Below, in pieces: positions 45,461-56,600 of a DNA stretch of 64,000 bases; within the stretch, counting starts at the first letter, position 1, and each line of letters starts with the position of its first letter. This stretch comes from Bretschneidera sinensis (taxonomy: Eukaryota; Streptophyta; Magnoliopsida; Brassicales; Akaniaceae). Under the pieces are notes generated by a model, which was not told the DNA's origin, ran no database searches, and worked only from the letters and a program-made list of their open reading frames with translations. A program made the position numbers and the translations under genes. The stretch is taken from assembly GCA_023935145.1 (NCBI GenBank), contig CM043704.1, positions 98,264,873 through 98,328,872 of the forward strand, read 5' to 3'.

Positions 45461-47571
45461 CTACTGATCTCCAATGGCAGGAGATCCCGTGCCCGAGCGC
45501 CCGTCACGATCCTGTCCGTCAGCAGCCTCGTCATCCGAAGCCGGCAGCTCCTCATCCTCCGGCCCAAGCAGGTCCAACGCGGAGAAATCCAGCTCTGGAT
45601 ACATGGACTCGGCCTTCTCCTTGGCCTCCATGAACCCCGTAAGGTACTGCTGGCCACCCTCAGACACCACGGCTAGGCGATAGGCCTCCGAGTTTTGGAA
45701 GGATGCCAAGGCCTCCTCCACTGTAACCCTAGTACGGACCTCAGCCTCCTCTGTAACGGCTCGAAGACGAGCCTCGGCCTCCTCCGCTGCGGCTCCAAGG
45801 CGAGCCTCGACCCCCTCGACGGCTGCCCGAGCAGTGGCTTCAGCCTCGGCTTTGGCCCGGACAGCAGATTCTAGAGAAGCCTGCAGCCGGCAAACAGCCT
45901 CATTCCTCTCCTCCAGCTGGCGTTGGGTTCGCCCAAGGAGCTCCGCTGTCTCCATGCACCGACGAGTAGCCGCGCCCACCAGAACACCCATCTGATACCA
46001 GAAGCCAAGTATGAAACAAAAGGCGATGAAAACAACGTAAAGTAAAGCGAAAGCGAAATCTAACCTGGGAAGCAAGAGCCTCAGTCGCCGCACATAGAGA
46101 CTCCGTGGTCTTTCGACCCAACTCAGCGATATCACGAGGGGGAGTTCCCTTAAACAGATGTTCTCTCGCCACCCGAGGATGTGCGAAGACGGAGTCGTCT
46201 GTCCGGATGGCCCAATTGGGCATAAAGATCGAGGCTTCCGAAGCCACCCCTTGGCTAGGGCCCGAGAGAATGGGAGTCCCTGCAGTCGCTGGGATCGGAG
46301 CCGGGGCACTGCTTGCTGGAGCTGTCTCTGACTGGGTCGGTGGCCTCGGAGGAGTCCCTAAGTCAATCGGAGCCGGAGATGGGGCTCGTGGCCTCTTCTT
46401 CGGCCGCGAAGTCGAAGCCGATTGCTTCTCAGACCGAGCCGATCTTCTCTGCTCCATCGCCAATTTCTTGGCATGCTCACGAGCACGGGCAGCCGCTTCC
46501 ATTTCTGAGCAGAGCACACAAACAAACAAATGAAGGAAATGGCGTTAAGTATAAATTGCAAGATAACAATGCAAAATGAGAATAAAAAGAAGGTAAACTA
46601 AAGCCTTTACCGCTCTCTAGCGAAGGCTCGGGGCACGAAGAACAAAGACCTCGCCGGGCCAGTTCTTCATTGTCATATAGGACCCCAACGTCCAAAGGCG
46701 AGGCCAGCATGGCATTCACTGTCTCTTGCTCGTACGGAAGAAGGCCCGCCTTTTTGCACTTCCCGGTGCGGTCCATACTCCACGCACGAGGCAAGCCGAA
46801 GTCCTCGACAGATCGGATGAAAAAGAAATTCTTCTTCCACCTCTTGATAGATGAAGGGGTCTTCTTCAGCAACCTCCTCTTCGGCCGAGTACTGAAGACC
46901 ACCCACCCTGTCTGGCCATGCCGGCTGATCAAGAAGTGGGCCTTAAAAATGTCCATCGTCATTGGACGGCCCACTTCTAAGCAAACACAGATAAAGGCCA
47001 TGATCAGTCGTACCGAGTTTGGTACCAACTGACACAGCGCTATATCAAAATATTTTAAAATTGCACAGAAGTAGGGGTGGAGGGGAAACCGAAGCCCGGC
47101 CTGCATGTGATGTTCATACACGCAGAGCTCGAACGGAGCTCGGTCAGGGAGGACATCACAGGCCCTCTCCCCCACCCTGGCCAGCCGGAGAACGTACTCG
47201 CCCGGAATACGGTAGGTCTTCCTAAGTACCTCCAAATCTTCCTCCCTCAGTTGGCTAGGAATGTCGTTGGCTGAATAGTACCATTCCTCCCTCTCCTCTC
47301 CAGCCGAGGTCTCCCTAATATCGGTCACAGCTCTACGAGTTTCCTCACTAGACGAGGACTTTTCCTGATATTCTCTCCCAACCCCCGAAGGAATATAGGG
47401 CACTAGTGCCATGAGGCCTGCCCTTGGCGTACCCAATCTGAGGGCATCCCCCCCAGAAGAAGACGAGGACGCCTCTGCGCCCTCGGAGCTACTACCACTC
47501 GTACCATCTACACTACTCCTACCATTACTACTACTAGGCCTATCGCGGTATGTATCAAACGAAGAAGACAT
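45461..47571 (-). CDS. Antisense three-exon gene of the Tat element (gypsy-type transposon protein family)
   Basis: Minus-strand exons are 47571-46611, 46504-46065 and 45991-45461 (961, 440 and 531 bp). Junctions are GT-AG (AGCG|GTAAAG ... CTCAG|AA and CCCAG|GTTAGA ... ATCAG|ATG) with matching phases, giving 643 aa without a stop. Residues 1-95 are Ser-rich. About 95-270 (EYVLRLARVGERACDVLP..., FELCVYEHHMQAGLRFPLHP) is the domain I recall as the plant 'putative gypsy type transposon' family (Pfam PF04195, to be confirmed). A nuclear localisation-like RPKKRPR is at about 354-360. A long Ala/Glu/Arg coiled coil follows, then an acidic tail. Role unknown. Its intactness in a young element suggests it is maintained. 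Splicing is predicted from sequence only. Confidence 0.75.
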
Positions 47572-47813
47572 GGTATGAAAATAAAAAAGAACACGAACTC
47601 ACCAACGTCCGAAGGATTCGGACTTGAATTTCTCCTAGAGCTTTCCTCCCAAGGTCTCGCGATTGCAACGATCACACCAACCTTCTCACTGAGTGGACGA
47701 GGACGAGGACTCCAAAGCTTCTTTGGGCGAGGCCGAAGGCTCTCAGGAAAGCAACTCTCTGAAAACAGAAGGAAATTATGGCAGGTGTGTGGAAGAAGAA
47801 GAAACCAAAGCCC

Positions 47814-47822
47814 CTTATATAG
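47814..47822 (-). promoter_or_regulatory. Candidate TATA box of the antisense gene
   Basis: On the minus strand CTATATAAGG lies about 245 bp upstream of the antisense ATG (47571). Together with the array starting near 48034 on its upstream side, it suggests a promoter independent of the LTR. Confidence 0.5.
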
Positions 47823-48033
47823 CAGAAGTATCACGGCCAACGAGGAGCATTTAATGCGGTCGCAGGAATCTAGGGGACAATTTAGACCTCCCAAACGACC
47901 CACACTCTTTCCCAGGAGACGTTATGTCCCTCGAGGCGGCCGCCGTTTTCCCTAAAAAGGGTAACATGACGCGGCATCCATATGGTGAGACCACGTGGCT
48001 CTATCGCCGTCGTCCTAGACACGAGAATCTTTC

Positions 48034-50172
48034 ACGTAGCTCCACCTGTCCTCGGACCCATGGTGTTCTTGGCCGAGGAGATGGATTGTTCCACTGGTCC
48101 TCGGCCCACTCTCTTCACGGTCCGAGGAGATGGATTGCTCACCGTGTCTTCGGACCCCTGGTGTTCTTGGCCGAGGAGATGGATTGCTCCACTGGTCCTC
48201 GGCCCTCTCTCTTCAAGGTCCGAGGAGATGGATTGCTCACCGTGTCCTCGGACCCCTGGTGTTCTTGGCCGAGGAGATGGATTGCTCCACTGGTCCTCGG
48301 CCCTCTCTCTTCAAGGTCCGAGGAGATGGATTGCTCCACGTGTCCTCGGACCCCTGGTGTTCTTGGCCGAGGAGATGGATTGCTCCACTGGTCCTCGGCC
48401 CACTCTCTTCACGGTCCGAGGAGATGGATTGCTCACCGTGTCCTCGGACCCCTGGTGTTCTTGGCCGAGGAGATGGATTGCTCCACTGGTCCTCGGCCCT
48501 CTCTCTTCAAGGTCCGAGGAGATGGATTGCTCCACGTGTCCTCGGACCCCTGGTATTCTTGGCCGAGGAGATGGATTGCTCCACTGGTCCTCGGCCCTCT
48601 CTCTTCAAGGTCCGAGGAGATGGATTGCTCCACGTGTCCTCGGACCCCTGGTATTCTTGGCCGAGGAGATGGATTGCTCCACTGGTCCTCGGCCCTCTCT
48701 CTTCAAGGTCCGAGGAGATGGATTGCTCCACGTGTCCTCGGACCCCTGGTATTCTTGGCCGAGGAGATGGATTGCTCCACTGGTCCTCGGCCCTCTCTCT
48801 TCAAGGTCCGAGGAGATGGATTGCTCCACGTGTCCTCGGACCCCTGGTATTCTTGGCCGAGGAGATGGATTGCTCCACTGGTCCTCGGCCCTCTCTCTTC
48901 AAGGTCCGAGGAGATGGATTGCTCCACGTGTCCTCGGACCCCTGGTATTCTTGGCCGAGGAGATGGATTGCTCCACTGGTCCTCGGCCCTCTCTCTTCAA
49001 GGTCCGAGGAGATGGATTGCTCCACGTGTCCTCGGACCCCTGGTATTCTTGGCCGAGGAGATGGATTGCTCCACTGGTCCTCGGCCCACTCTCTTCACGG
49101 TCCGAGGAGATGGATTGCTCCACGTGTCCTCGGACCCATGGCATTCTTGGCCGAGGAGATGGATGGCTCCACTGGTCCTCGGCCCCTTATCTTCAAGGTC
49201 CGAGGAGATGGATTGCTCCACGTGTCCTCGGACCCCTGGTATTCTTGGCCGAGGAGATGGATTGCTCCACTGGTCCTCGGCCCTCTCTCTTCAAGGTCCG
49301 AGGAGATGGATTGCTCCACGTGTCCTCGGACCCCTGGTATTCTTGGCCGAGGAGATGGATTGCTCCACTGGTCCTCGGCCCTCTCTCTTCAATGGCCGAG
49401 GAGATGGATTGCTCCACGTGTCCTCGGACCCCTGGTATTCTTGGCCGAGGAGATGGATTGCTCCACTGGTCCTCGGCCCTCTCTCTTCAATGGCCGAGGA
49501 GATGGATTGCTCCACGTGTCCTCGGACCCCTGGTATTCTTGGCCGAGGAGATGGATTGCTCCACTGGTCCTCGGCCCTCTCTCTTCAATGGCCGAGGAGA
49601 TGGATTGCTCCACGTGTCCTCGGACCCCTGGTATTCTTGGCCGAGGAGATGGATTGCTCCACTGGTCCTCGGCCCACTCTCTTCACGGTCCGAGGAGATG
49701 GATTGCTCCACGTGTCCTCGGACCCCTGGTATTCTTGGCCGAGGAGATGGATTGCTCCACTGGTCCTCGGCCCACTCTCTTCACGGTCCGAGGAGATGGA
49801 TTGCTCCACGTGTCCTCGGACCCATGGCATTCTTGGCCGAGGAGATGGATGGCTCCACTGGTCCTCGGCCCACTCTCTTCACGGTCCGAGGAGATGGATT
49901 GCTCCACGTGTCCTCGGACCCATGGCATTCTTGGCCGAGGAGATGGATGGCTCCACTGGTCCTCGGCCCATTCTCTTCAAGGTCCGAGGAGATGGATTGC
50001 TCCACGTGTCCTCGGACCCATGGCATTCTTGGCCGAGGAGATGGATGGCTCCACTAGTCCTCGGACCCAATGGTATTCTTGGCCGAGGAGATGGATTGCT
50101 CCACTGGTCCTCGGCCCTCTCTCTTCAATGGCCGAGGAAATGGACTGCTCCACAAGTCCTCGGCTCCTTCTC
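48034..50172. repeat. 98-bp tandem array in the 3' region of the Tat element
   Basis: The phrase CCTCGGACC recurs exactly every 98 bp from 48050 to 50010 (21 occurrences, no indel), with shortened units at the end. Each 98-bp unit is two related 49-bp halves. One has arms GGTCCGAGGA/TCCTCGGACC and the other GGCCGAGGA/TCCTCGGCC, both around an 18-base loop (GATGGATTGCTCCAC...). Units are nearly identical with blocks of shared variants, pointing to recent amplification. Known for the lineage: hypervariable tandem repeats between pol and the 3' LTR. The long + strand reading frames across it are a by-product (see rejected items). Confidence 0.95.
48337..50008. promoter_or_regulatory. Periodic CACGTG (G-box/ABRE-like) sites in the array
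   Basis: CCACGTGTCC is present at 48337 and then every 98 bp from 48533 to 50003 (17 sites in total). Units near 48140, 48238 and 48434 instead have ACCGTGTC. CACGTG with the ACGTGTC extension is the classic ABRE/G-box bound by plant bZIP factors. Whether it acts here is inference. Confidence 0.5.
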
Positions 50173-50244
50173 TTTTGCCTTAGAGCACATCTTCGACCCA
50201 GCTTCATGTCTCCACAGAGGGCCTAACGCCAACTCAGTTATGCT

Positions 50245-50278
50245 ACTTCCTTAACCACAGTGCTGCACTTAAGGAAGT
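50245..50278 (+). repeat. 10-bp inverted repeat overlapping the polypurine tract
   Basis: ACTTCCTTAA (50245-50254) and TTAAGGAAGT (50269-50278) form a perfect stem with a 14-nt loop. The right arm is the start of the polypurine tract. Exactly the same arrangement is kept in the non-autonomous element. Confidence 0.7.
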
Positions 50279-50286
50279 GGGGGGCC
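50271..50286 (+). promoter_or_regulatory. Polypurine tract of the Tat element
   Basis: AAGGAAGTGGGGGG just upstream of the 3' LTR, the expected primer for plus-strand DNA synthesis. Confidence 0.75.
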
Positions 50287-50288
50287 TC

Positions 50289-50910
50289 TGATACTACCAA
50301 AATATGTCACCCCAACAGGAGGAGGACACGTGGATTATCTTGAGCCCTGAATTCAAAGAGACACGCGGACAGTTCAGGCCCAGACAGCTGGGCCTCCAGG
50401 TCATGACCGCCTTTCAGGCATCCACCTCCAGCTGGGCCTCCAGGTCATGACCGCCCTCAGGAATATCTTGGCTCCAGCTGGGCCTCCACGTCACCACCGC
50501 CCTCCGGATCATCATTACCAACCAAGTTGGGGCGTCAGACCGAAACACCGTCTTACGCATAGACGGCTCTGGAATAAGCCAACAAGGCTAAAGCCCTACT
50601 GAACGGTTCTCAGCTTCCTAGCTGGGCCTCATAGGCATCATTACCCTACCCAGTTAGGGTATCCTGTCACAGCTGCCCCGACCCATCACCGCCTCCGGAA
50701 CTCTATAAAAGGATTTGGTAAGCGGTCCAAAAGGGCAAGGGCTTTTTCAGCTTTAAACACATACAACCTGAAACTTTTGCTAACTTAAGCACCGGAGCAT
50801 CCTCGGAGGCATCCCCTCCGTCGACCCAATAGCAAATCTCCCTTTCCCTGTGCAGGTACTTATACAGAACATCCATCCAGCTCAGCAATACTCATTTTTT
50901 GGCATCAACA
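50289..50910 (+). repeat. 3' LTR of the Tat element
   Basis: 622 bp, identical to the 5' LTR except for one base seen by eye. Followed by the CTTTT target duplication. Confidence 0.95.
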
Positions 50911-50915
50911 CTTTT
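50911..50915. repeat. Target-site duplication CTTTT, right
   Basis: Matches 39197-39201. Confidence 0.9.
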
Positions 50916-51937
50916 CAAAGATTTGGCCCCAAAATCAACCCAAATATTTGGTTTGGTTAAATATCACCTAGAATTAGTTTATTAAATTATTATTATTATT
51001 ATTATTATTTCACTTTTAGTAGTAATTATTAATATTAATTTTATTTATCATCGGAATAATGGTAATTATAAATTGCAATAATCATTAAAAATTATAATAA
51101 TAAACATTATAAAAATATTTATAATAATATTATGATAATTATAATAATTTTGATTATTATATTATGGTTATTAATATAGATTATTATTGAAAATAATACT
51201 ATTGTCAATAGTAAAATAATTATTATTATTATCATTATTGTAAGAATTATTATAATATTTATTATATAATTAACAATATAAATATAATAATAATTTTATG
51301 ATTTTATAATTATTATTATTAAAATATCAATATAAATAAGAATTATAATCATTAAAATAATAATTTTATATAAAATGTTTGAGATAGATTTAAATAAGCT
51401 GATTTAAACTTATTTAAATCTTGTCTCAAACATAGACTTTAAGTGATGGGGATGATTTTTTGACATATGAAATTTGATACTTTAACTCTGGTCCCCGTAT
51501 TAAGGGAAATATAACTTCTTATCTTTTCAAAATTAAGTTGCATTAATACGTTGATGGGTGACAGAACATGTAAACACAGAGGAATTTTTTATCGCATTGA
51601 AGGCAAATCAAGATATTTATATTTGTTGGAAACTTGATTGATAATTTTTAAAAATTTTATTAGTAATGTTTGACATACATAATTATCATTATTAATGACA
51701 TTCTTAAAATTTTCCAATCAAATTTTCACATTACACCCCAAAAAATTTCGTAAGTAGGACCAGTAAAACAATATGTATGAATCGAACCTTTTTATTTTGT
51801 TGAAAAACAAAAGGAGAGAATAATACAGAAATTTCTTTCTAAGTTGACGGTGTAGTCTAAAAAGGAGGCCTAAAGTTATGTCGTTTGAATTATTAGCTTT
51901 GAAAGAAGGAAAAATTCTGTCAATATATTTGTTCTAT

Positions 51938-52292
51938 GGGTTTATTGCGGCATAGGTCTCTGAACTATGAACTTATAGTATTTAACACTCTAAATTATTA
52001 ATTTGGTGTAAATAGTTTTTGAACTATGAATTAGTATCAATAAACTCATTAAATCTATTTTCTGATGAAAAACTTAACGAAAATACAACACGTGGAGATT
52101 TTTTCATTTGATTATTACTACATGGTAAATGTTTGTTCCAAAAATTAAACCTAAACAAATCATTGAACCAGCGAAATTTTGTATTAAGTTTTTCGTCAAA
52201 AAATGGATTTAAGGAGTTTATTGTCATTAATTCATAGTTTAAAAAGCTAAATGCTACAGGTTCATAGCTTAATGATCGGCAATACAATAAAC
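51938..52292. mobile_element. MITE-like inverted-repeat element
   Basis: The left side (GGTTTATTGCGGCATAGGTC, CTGAACTATGAAC) is the imperfect inverse complement of the right side (GTTCATAGCTTAATGATCGG, CAATAAAC). About 355 bp, able to fold into a hairpin, with no ORF. Confidence 0.55.
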
Positions 52293-52300
52293 TTTTGAAA

Positions 52301-52513
52301 AAACTATGTTTTAGCCCATGAGCTTGTAATTTTTGTAAATTGATCATTTACGTTTTGATATTGCATCAATCAAGGTTTTTGTCAACTCACTAACTCATAT
52401 ATTTTAGGGGTTGATTGATGCAATATCAAAATGTGAAGAGTCGATTTAAGCAATTAAAAACTCAAAAATTAATTGAAACATTAGGTAAATCTAAGAGCTA
52501 AAATATAGTTTTC
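52301..52513. mobile_element. Second MITE-like palindrome
   Basis: AACTATGTTTTAGC...TTTTGATATTGCATCAATCAA on the left pairs with TTGATTGATGCAATATCAAAA...GCTAAAATATAGTT on the right. It directly abuts the preceding element. Family not determined. Confidence 0.5.
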
Positions 52514-53653
52514 GCTGCACTTTTATTCTATATATATGCTTCTTGTTTAATTGTAGCTTTCAAATATTATCACCAAATTAAACTGAGACCCTTGAAAGCT
52601 ACATGTTTGAGTTTTTCCAAGTCCTTAAGTGTGAGTTGGCCCGTATTATTAGTCAAATTGTCATGCCCACTCAGGTGGACTTTTTATGAATTATTTTTTT
52701 TTATCTAATTCACACTCATAATTTTCAAAAAGTCCCATATAACATGGCTTTACTTTCCAAGAATATTAAAGGTATCTTTTGATCTGACAACGGTTTCAGA
52801 TGTCAGATATAAAATAGTTTTTATAACAGAATATATTTATGAGATTATTATTTTATTTTAGAAAAAAGAGAGTTTTTTTTTTCTTATCTTATATTTAGTG
52901 TACGAAAGAGAGATTCAATCTTTGATAAAAAATGACTTAACTAAGCTAACTATCACTCATTGTTAATATTTATTTAACATCTGGTAAAACGATTATGAAA
53001 TTTCTGCACATTAGATAAATTCATTTTCTTAACTAAAATCTCATTTTTTTTAATTTTTGATTTTTTTTATTAAGAAAACCGTTACTTTCATCTCCGAATG
53101 ACTGTCACTATTGAAATAATATAAATTTTAAGAAAATATTTTACTTCATCACAATTTTCTTTATTCATACGATGGAGGATAAAAATAATAAGTCTTACTA
53201 ACCAACTATTTAAGATATTAAAGTATTTTTATAAAATACTTGGTACTTATATTTTATTTTTAAAAAATAGACAAACAATTTGAGATATTAATTTTATAAA
53301 AGAGTGAAACAAAATAATAATTTTTAAAAATGTTTGGCCTGATTTTTACCATAAAGATATACCTACAATTAAAAACAAAATTGATAAAACATGTAAACTA
53401 TCGCATCGAAAAATTTACTACACAATTTTAAGATAATAAAAAAATAATAATTGAAAATGATAAGACGTATAACGCTACCTTATTAATTTTTATTTCTCGA
53501 AAACTAAAACCATTGTTGAAAGCGTCATAAAATACCGAAAAGTCAACAGCTGATGGAAGACTTCGTCACTTAAGTTTGGCCTTATATATCTCAGATTCTG
53601 GGTGATTCTTGACGAAAGCCAGCCACAACCTGTTTAAGTATTATACAAGAGAG

Positions 53654-56600
53654 ATGGAGATGGCAAAGATCAGTACTACTGCTGAAGCTGATAACAAGGA
53701 TGATGAAGTTATGCTTCCAGGGTTTCGATTTCATCCAACCGATGAAGAGCTCGTCGGCTTTTATCTGCGACGCAAGGTGGAGAAGAAACCCATCCGTATT
53801 GAAATCATCAAACAGGCCGATATCTACAAATACGATCCCTGGGATCTTCCAAGTAAGATACATGTGTTTGTGTGTGTGTTTTTATTTTTCTTACATCTTT
53901 GTTTAACAAAAATCATTGCTACTGTTATGGAGATTTTATTAAACTATTTTTGTTTTTTTATAAACAGAAGTTCAATATGATATCCTTCCAAATATGTTCT
54001 ACTGTTGTTTTATTGACTTAATTATAAAAATCAGTGTTTTAAAAGTCGTTCTTTGGACGTGTTTAAAGTGAAAACACCTCGATGCGTGAAAGCAGGCGTT
54101 TTTATTGTTGGGAGCTTGCTTTTTGCTTTGGGTTGTCATAGGTCTTAATCACTAAGATAGTGTTCTTGTCGTGATATTATTACACTTCATAAATATATAA
54201 TACATGTTATCTAATTTAATAATAATTACAAGTTATTTAATTAATCACTTACAAGTTACAACAATATAGAAATATAAATTATACTTCATATAATTTATAT
54301 ATTAATATTTATAAAATTATAATCATCACACTAACAGTTTCAAAAGACTTACGTCCTAATGCATCGGGCTTATATCCCAATGCTTCAGGGCAAAACGCCT
54401 CGCCTAACGCCTTCTCCCCTGAAAACAATAATAAAAATGAAAAAAAATAAAGATTATTAAACACCTCTTGGATACCCAATTTGACCCTATAGATAGTTAA
54501 GTCGTAAAGAACGAAATCATGATCATGTAATATACTTAGTGATGAAAATGTAAAGGTGTGCTGGAATAACATCACTCAAAGTTGCTTTTTTGAAAGAGGT
54601 GCTCTTGAAGCATGAGGTTCCTTACTCATATACGTAGGATGCATGCTAAATGGAACAGTGATTTCCAAAGGGTAGAATACTAAATAATAGTTAAGCTTTA
54701 GGATCAATTAGTTCATCAGTTATTATTAGTAAATCTAAGTACTTCGGTGCTGTGAGATTTAGAGACCGAATTTTCAAATTAATAATTTCTTTATATATGG
54801 ATAATTAATAAGAATTAGTGTGTTGCGGGTTTGAGCGAATAAAATATATTTCTCGTATTAATAAAAATATATTTTTCCTGGGGCGTGAATATTATTGCAA
54901 AAAGAAAAATAATTGATCTCCACTTGTTGGTTTGCTTAATTTAGCTCCCAAGAAGTTGGTGAGACTATTTGAAGTTAAGTTTTGAACTCTTGAATGTTTC
55001 TTTTGTGATTAAAACGACGAATCTATCCTACGATTTTCTCCTAACCGACGATTTTGTTTTGAAACTTTCTTGTTATGTCTGCTACCAATTTTCTTGGCAA
55101 CTATCCAATTAAGAATTAAATTGTGTTTTATTATTGGAAGCGTGGCACATCCAATGCTTTTATAATTACCGTTGATATGAAATATCTTTTAATCAGTGAA
55201 TTATCATGAATGTCTTTATGGACATTGTTGATACTACCAAAATATGACACTCCAATAGGAGGAGGACACGTGGATCATCGTGATCCCCAGAATTCAAAGA
55301 GACACGCGGACAATTCAGGCCCAGACAGTTGGATCTCCAGGTCATGACCGCCCTCAGGGGCATCTTGGCCCCAGCCGGGCCTCCACGTCACCACCGCCCT
55401 CCGAACCATCATTACCCACCCAAGTTGGGACGTCAGATCTAAACACCGTCTTACGCATAGACGGCTCTGGAGTAAGCCAGCAAGGCAAAGCCCTAACGGA
55501 CGGCCCCCAGCCACCTAGCTGGGCCTCCTAGGCATCATTACCCAACCTAGTTGGGACGTCAGGTCGTCAAACCGCCTTAACGCATAAACGACTCCAGATC
55601 AAGCCAGCAAGGCAAAGCCCTAACGGACGGCCCCCATCCACCTAGCTGGGCCTCCTAGGCATCATTGCCCAACCCAGTTGGGGCAACATGTCACTAGCCG
55701 CCCTAGGCCAAATACCGCCTCCGAAGCCCTATAAAAAGGGTCAGGTATGCACTCCAAAGCCCCAACTTTTTTGCTCAACTGAAAAAGGGAGCGCTCATCC
55801 CCTACATATTTTTGCTCTGACTCTAACTAAAGCTTCGGAGCATCCTCGGAGGCACCCCCTCCGGCGACCCCCTAGCTCACCTTCCTCTCCCTGTGCAGAT
55901 ACGTCTGGGTCCTAGCCTCCAGCTCAACACAACACATTTTTGGCATCAACAGATTGGCGCCGTCTGTGGGAAACCACCATCTTTCGCTGGCAGTAACAGC
56001 GAAGAAGTTTAAAGAACTCATCTGTTGTCATGCCGCCTAAACCCCCCGCTAGGGATGCTGGTAGGAGAGCAGTAGGGGCCAGCACTCACACCCATCGGTT
56101 TGGGTCAAGTTCCGCAGCCATAGTGCGCACACCTCTGTCCCAGCTATTGCATAGCGCACACGGCCGAGCACCGTAGTGCGCATGCCCCTGTCCCAGCTAT
56201 TGCATAGCGCACACGGCCGAGCACCGTAGTGCGCATGCCCCTGTCCCAGCTATTGCATAGCGCACACGACCGAGCACCGTAGTGCGCATGCCCCTGTCCC
56301 AGCTATTGCATAGCGCACACGGCCGAGCACCGTAGTGCGCATGCCCCTGTCCCAGCTATTGCATAGCGCACACGGCCGAGCACCGTAGTGCGCATGCCCC
56401 TGTCCCAGCTATTGCATAGCGCACACGGCCGAGCACCGTAGTGCGCATGCCCTTGTCCCAGCTATTGCATAGCGCACACGGCCGAGCACCGTAGTGCGCA
56501 TACCCCTGTCCCAGCTATTGCATAGCGCACACGGCCGAGCACTGTAGTGCGCATGCCCTTGTCCCAGCTATCGCATAGTGCACATGGCCGAACACCATAG

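Larger units (their letters stand above)
39202..50910 (+). mobile_element. Full-length Ty3-gypsy retrotransposon, Tat lineage
   Basis: 11709 bp with two 622-bp LTRs, 5-bp target duplication, primer site, one long gag-pol ORF, an antisense spliced gene, a 98-bp tandem array, and a polypurine tract. The second, archaeal-like RNase H between RNase H and integrase is diagnostic of Tat elements (Retand/Ogre relatives). Extra antisense ORFs and tandem repeats before the 3' LTR are also known from that lineage. The LTRs differ at one position by eye (39705 T versus 50792 C, approximately), so the insertion is recent. All coding parts look intact. Confidence 0.95.
50916..53653. other. AT-rich intergenic DNA upstream of the NAC gene
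   Basis: No gene. It contains (ATT)n and related AT repeats (50980-51350), two palindromic MITE-like elements (51938-52292 and 52301-52513) and the NAC promoter with a TATA-like TTATATAT near 53582. Confidence 0.65.

Noticed and set aside
48139..50207. Ladder of ~74-81-codon minus-strand ORFs
   Set aside because: They repeat every 98 bp and only mirror the tandem array. There is no evidence of genes.
47924..50254. Very long + strand ORFs (776, 691 and 698 codons) in all three frames
   Set aside because: The 98-bp repeat has no stop codon in any + frame and its length is not a multiple of three, so each frame cycles endlessly through the same three readings. The predicted proteins are repeats of one artefact, without domain or codon signal.
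53609..53653. Upstream extension of the NAC reading frame by 15 codons
   Set aside because: It would start at TTG. The ATG at 53654 gives the usual short N-terminus before the NAC domain.
54309..54575. 88-codon minus-strand ORF in NAC intron 1
   Set aside because: It lies in an old dispersed repeat, has no recognisable domain and is AT-rich intron sequence.
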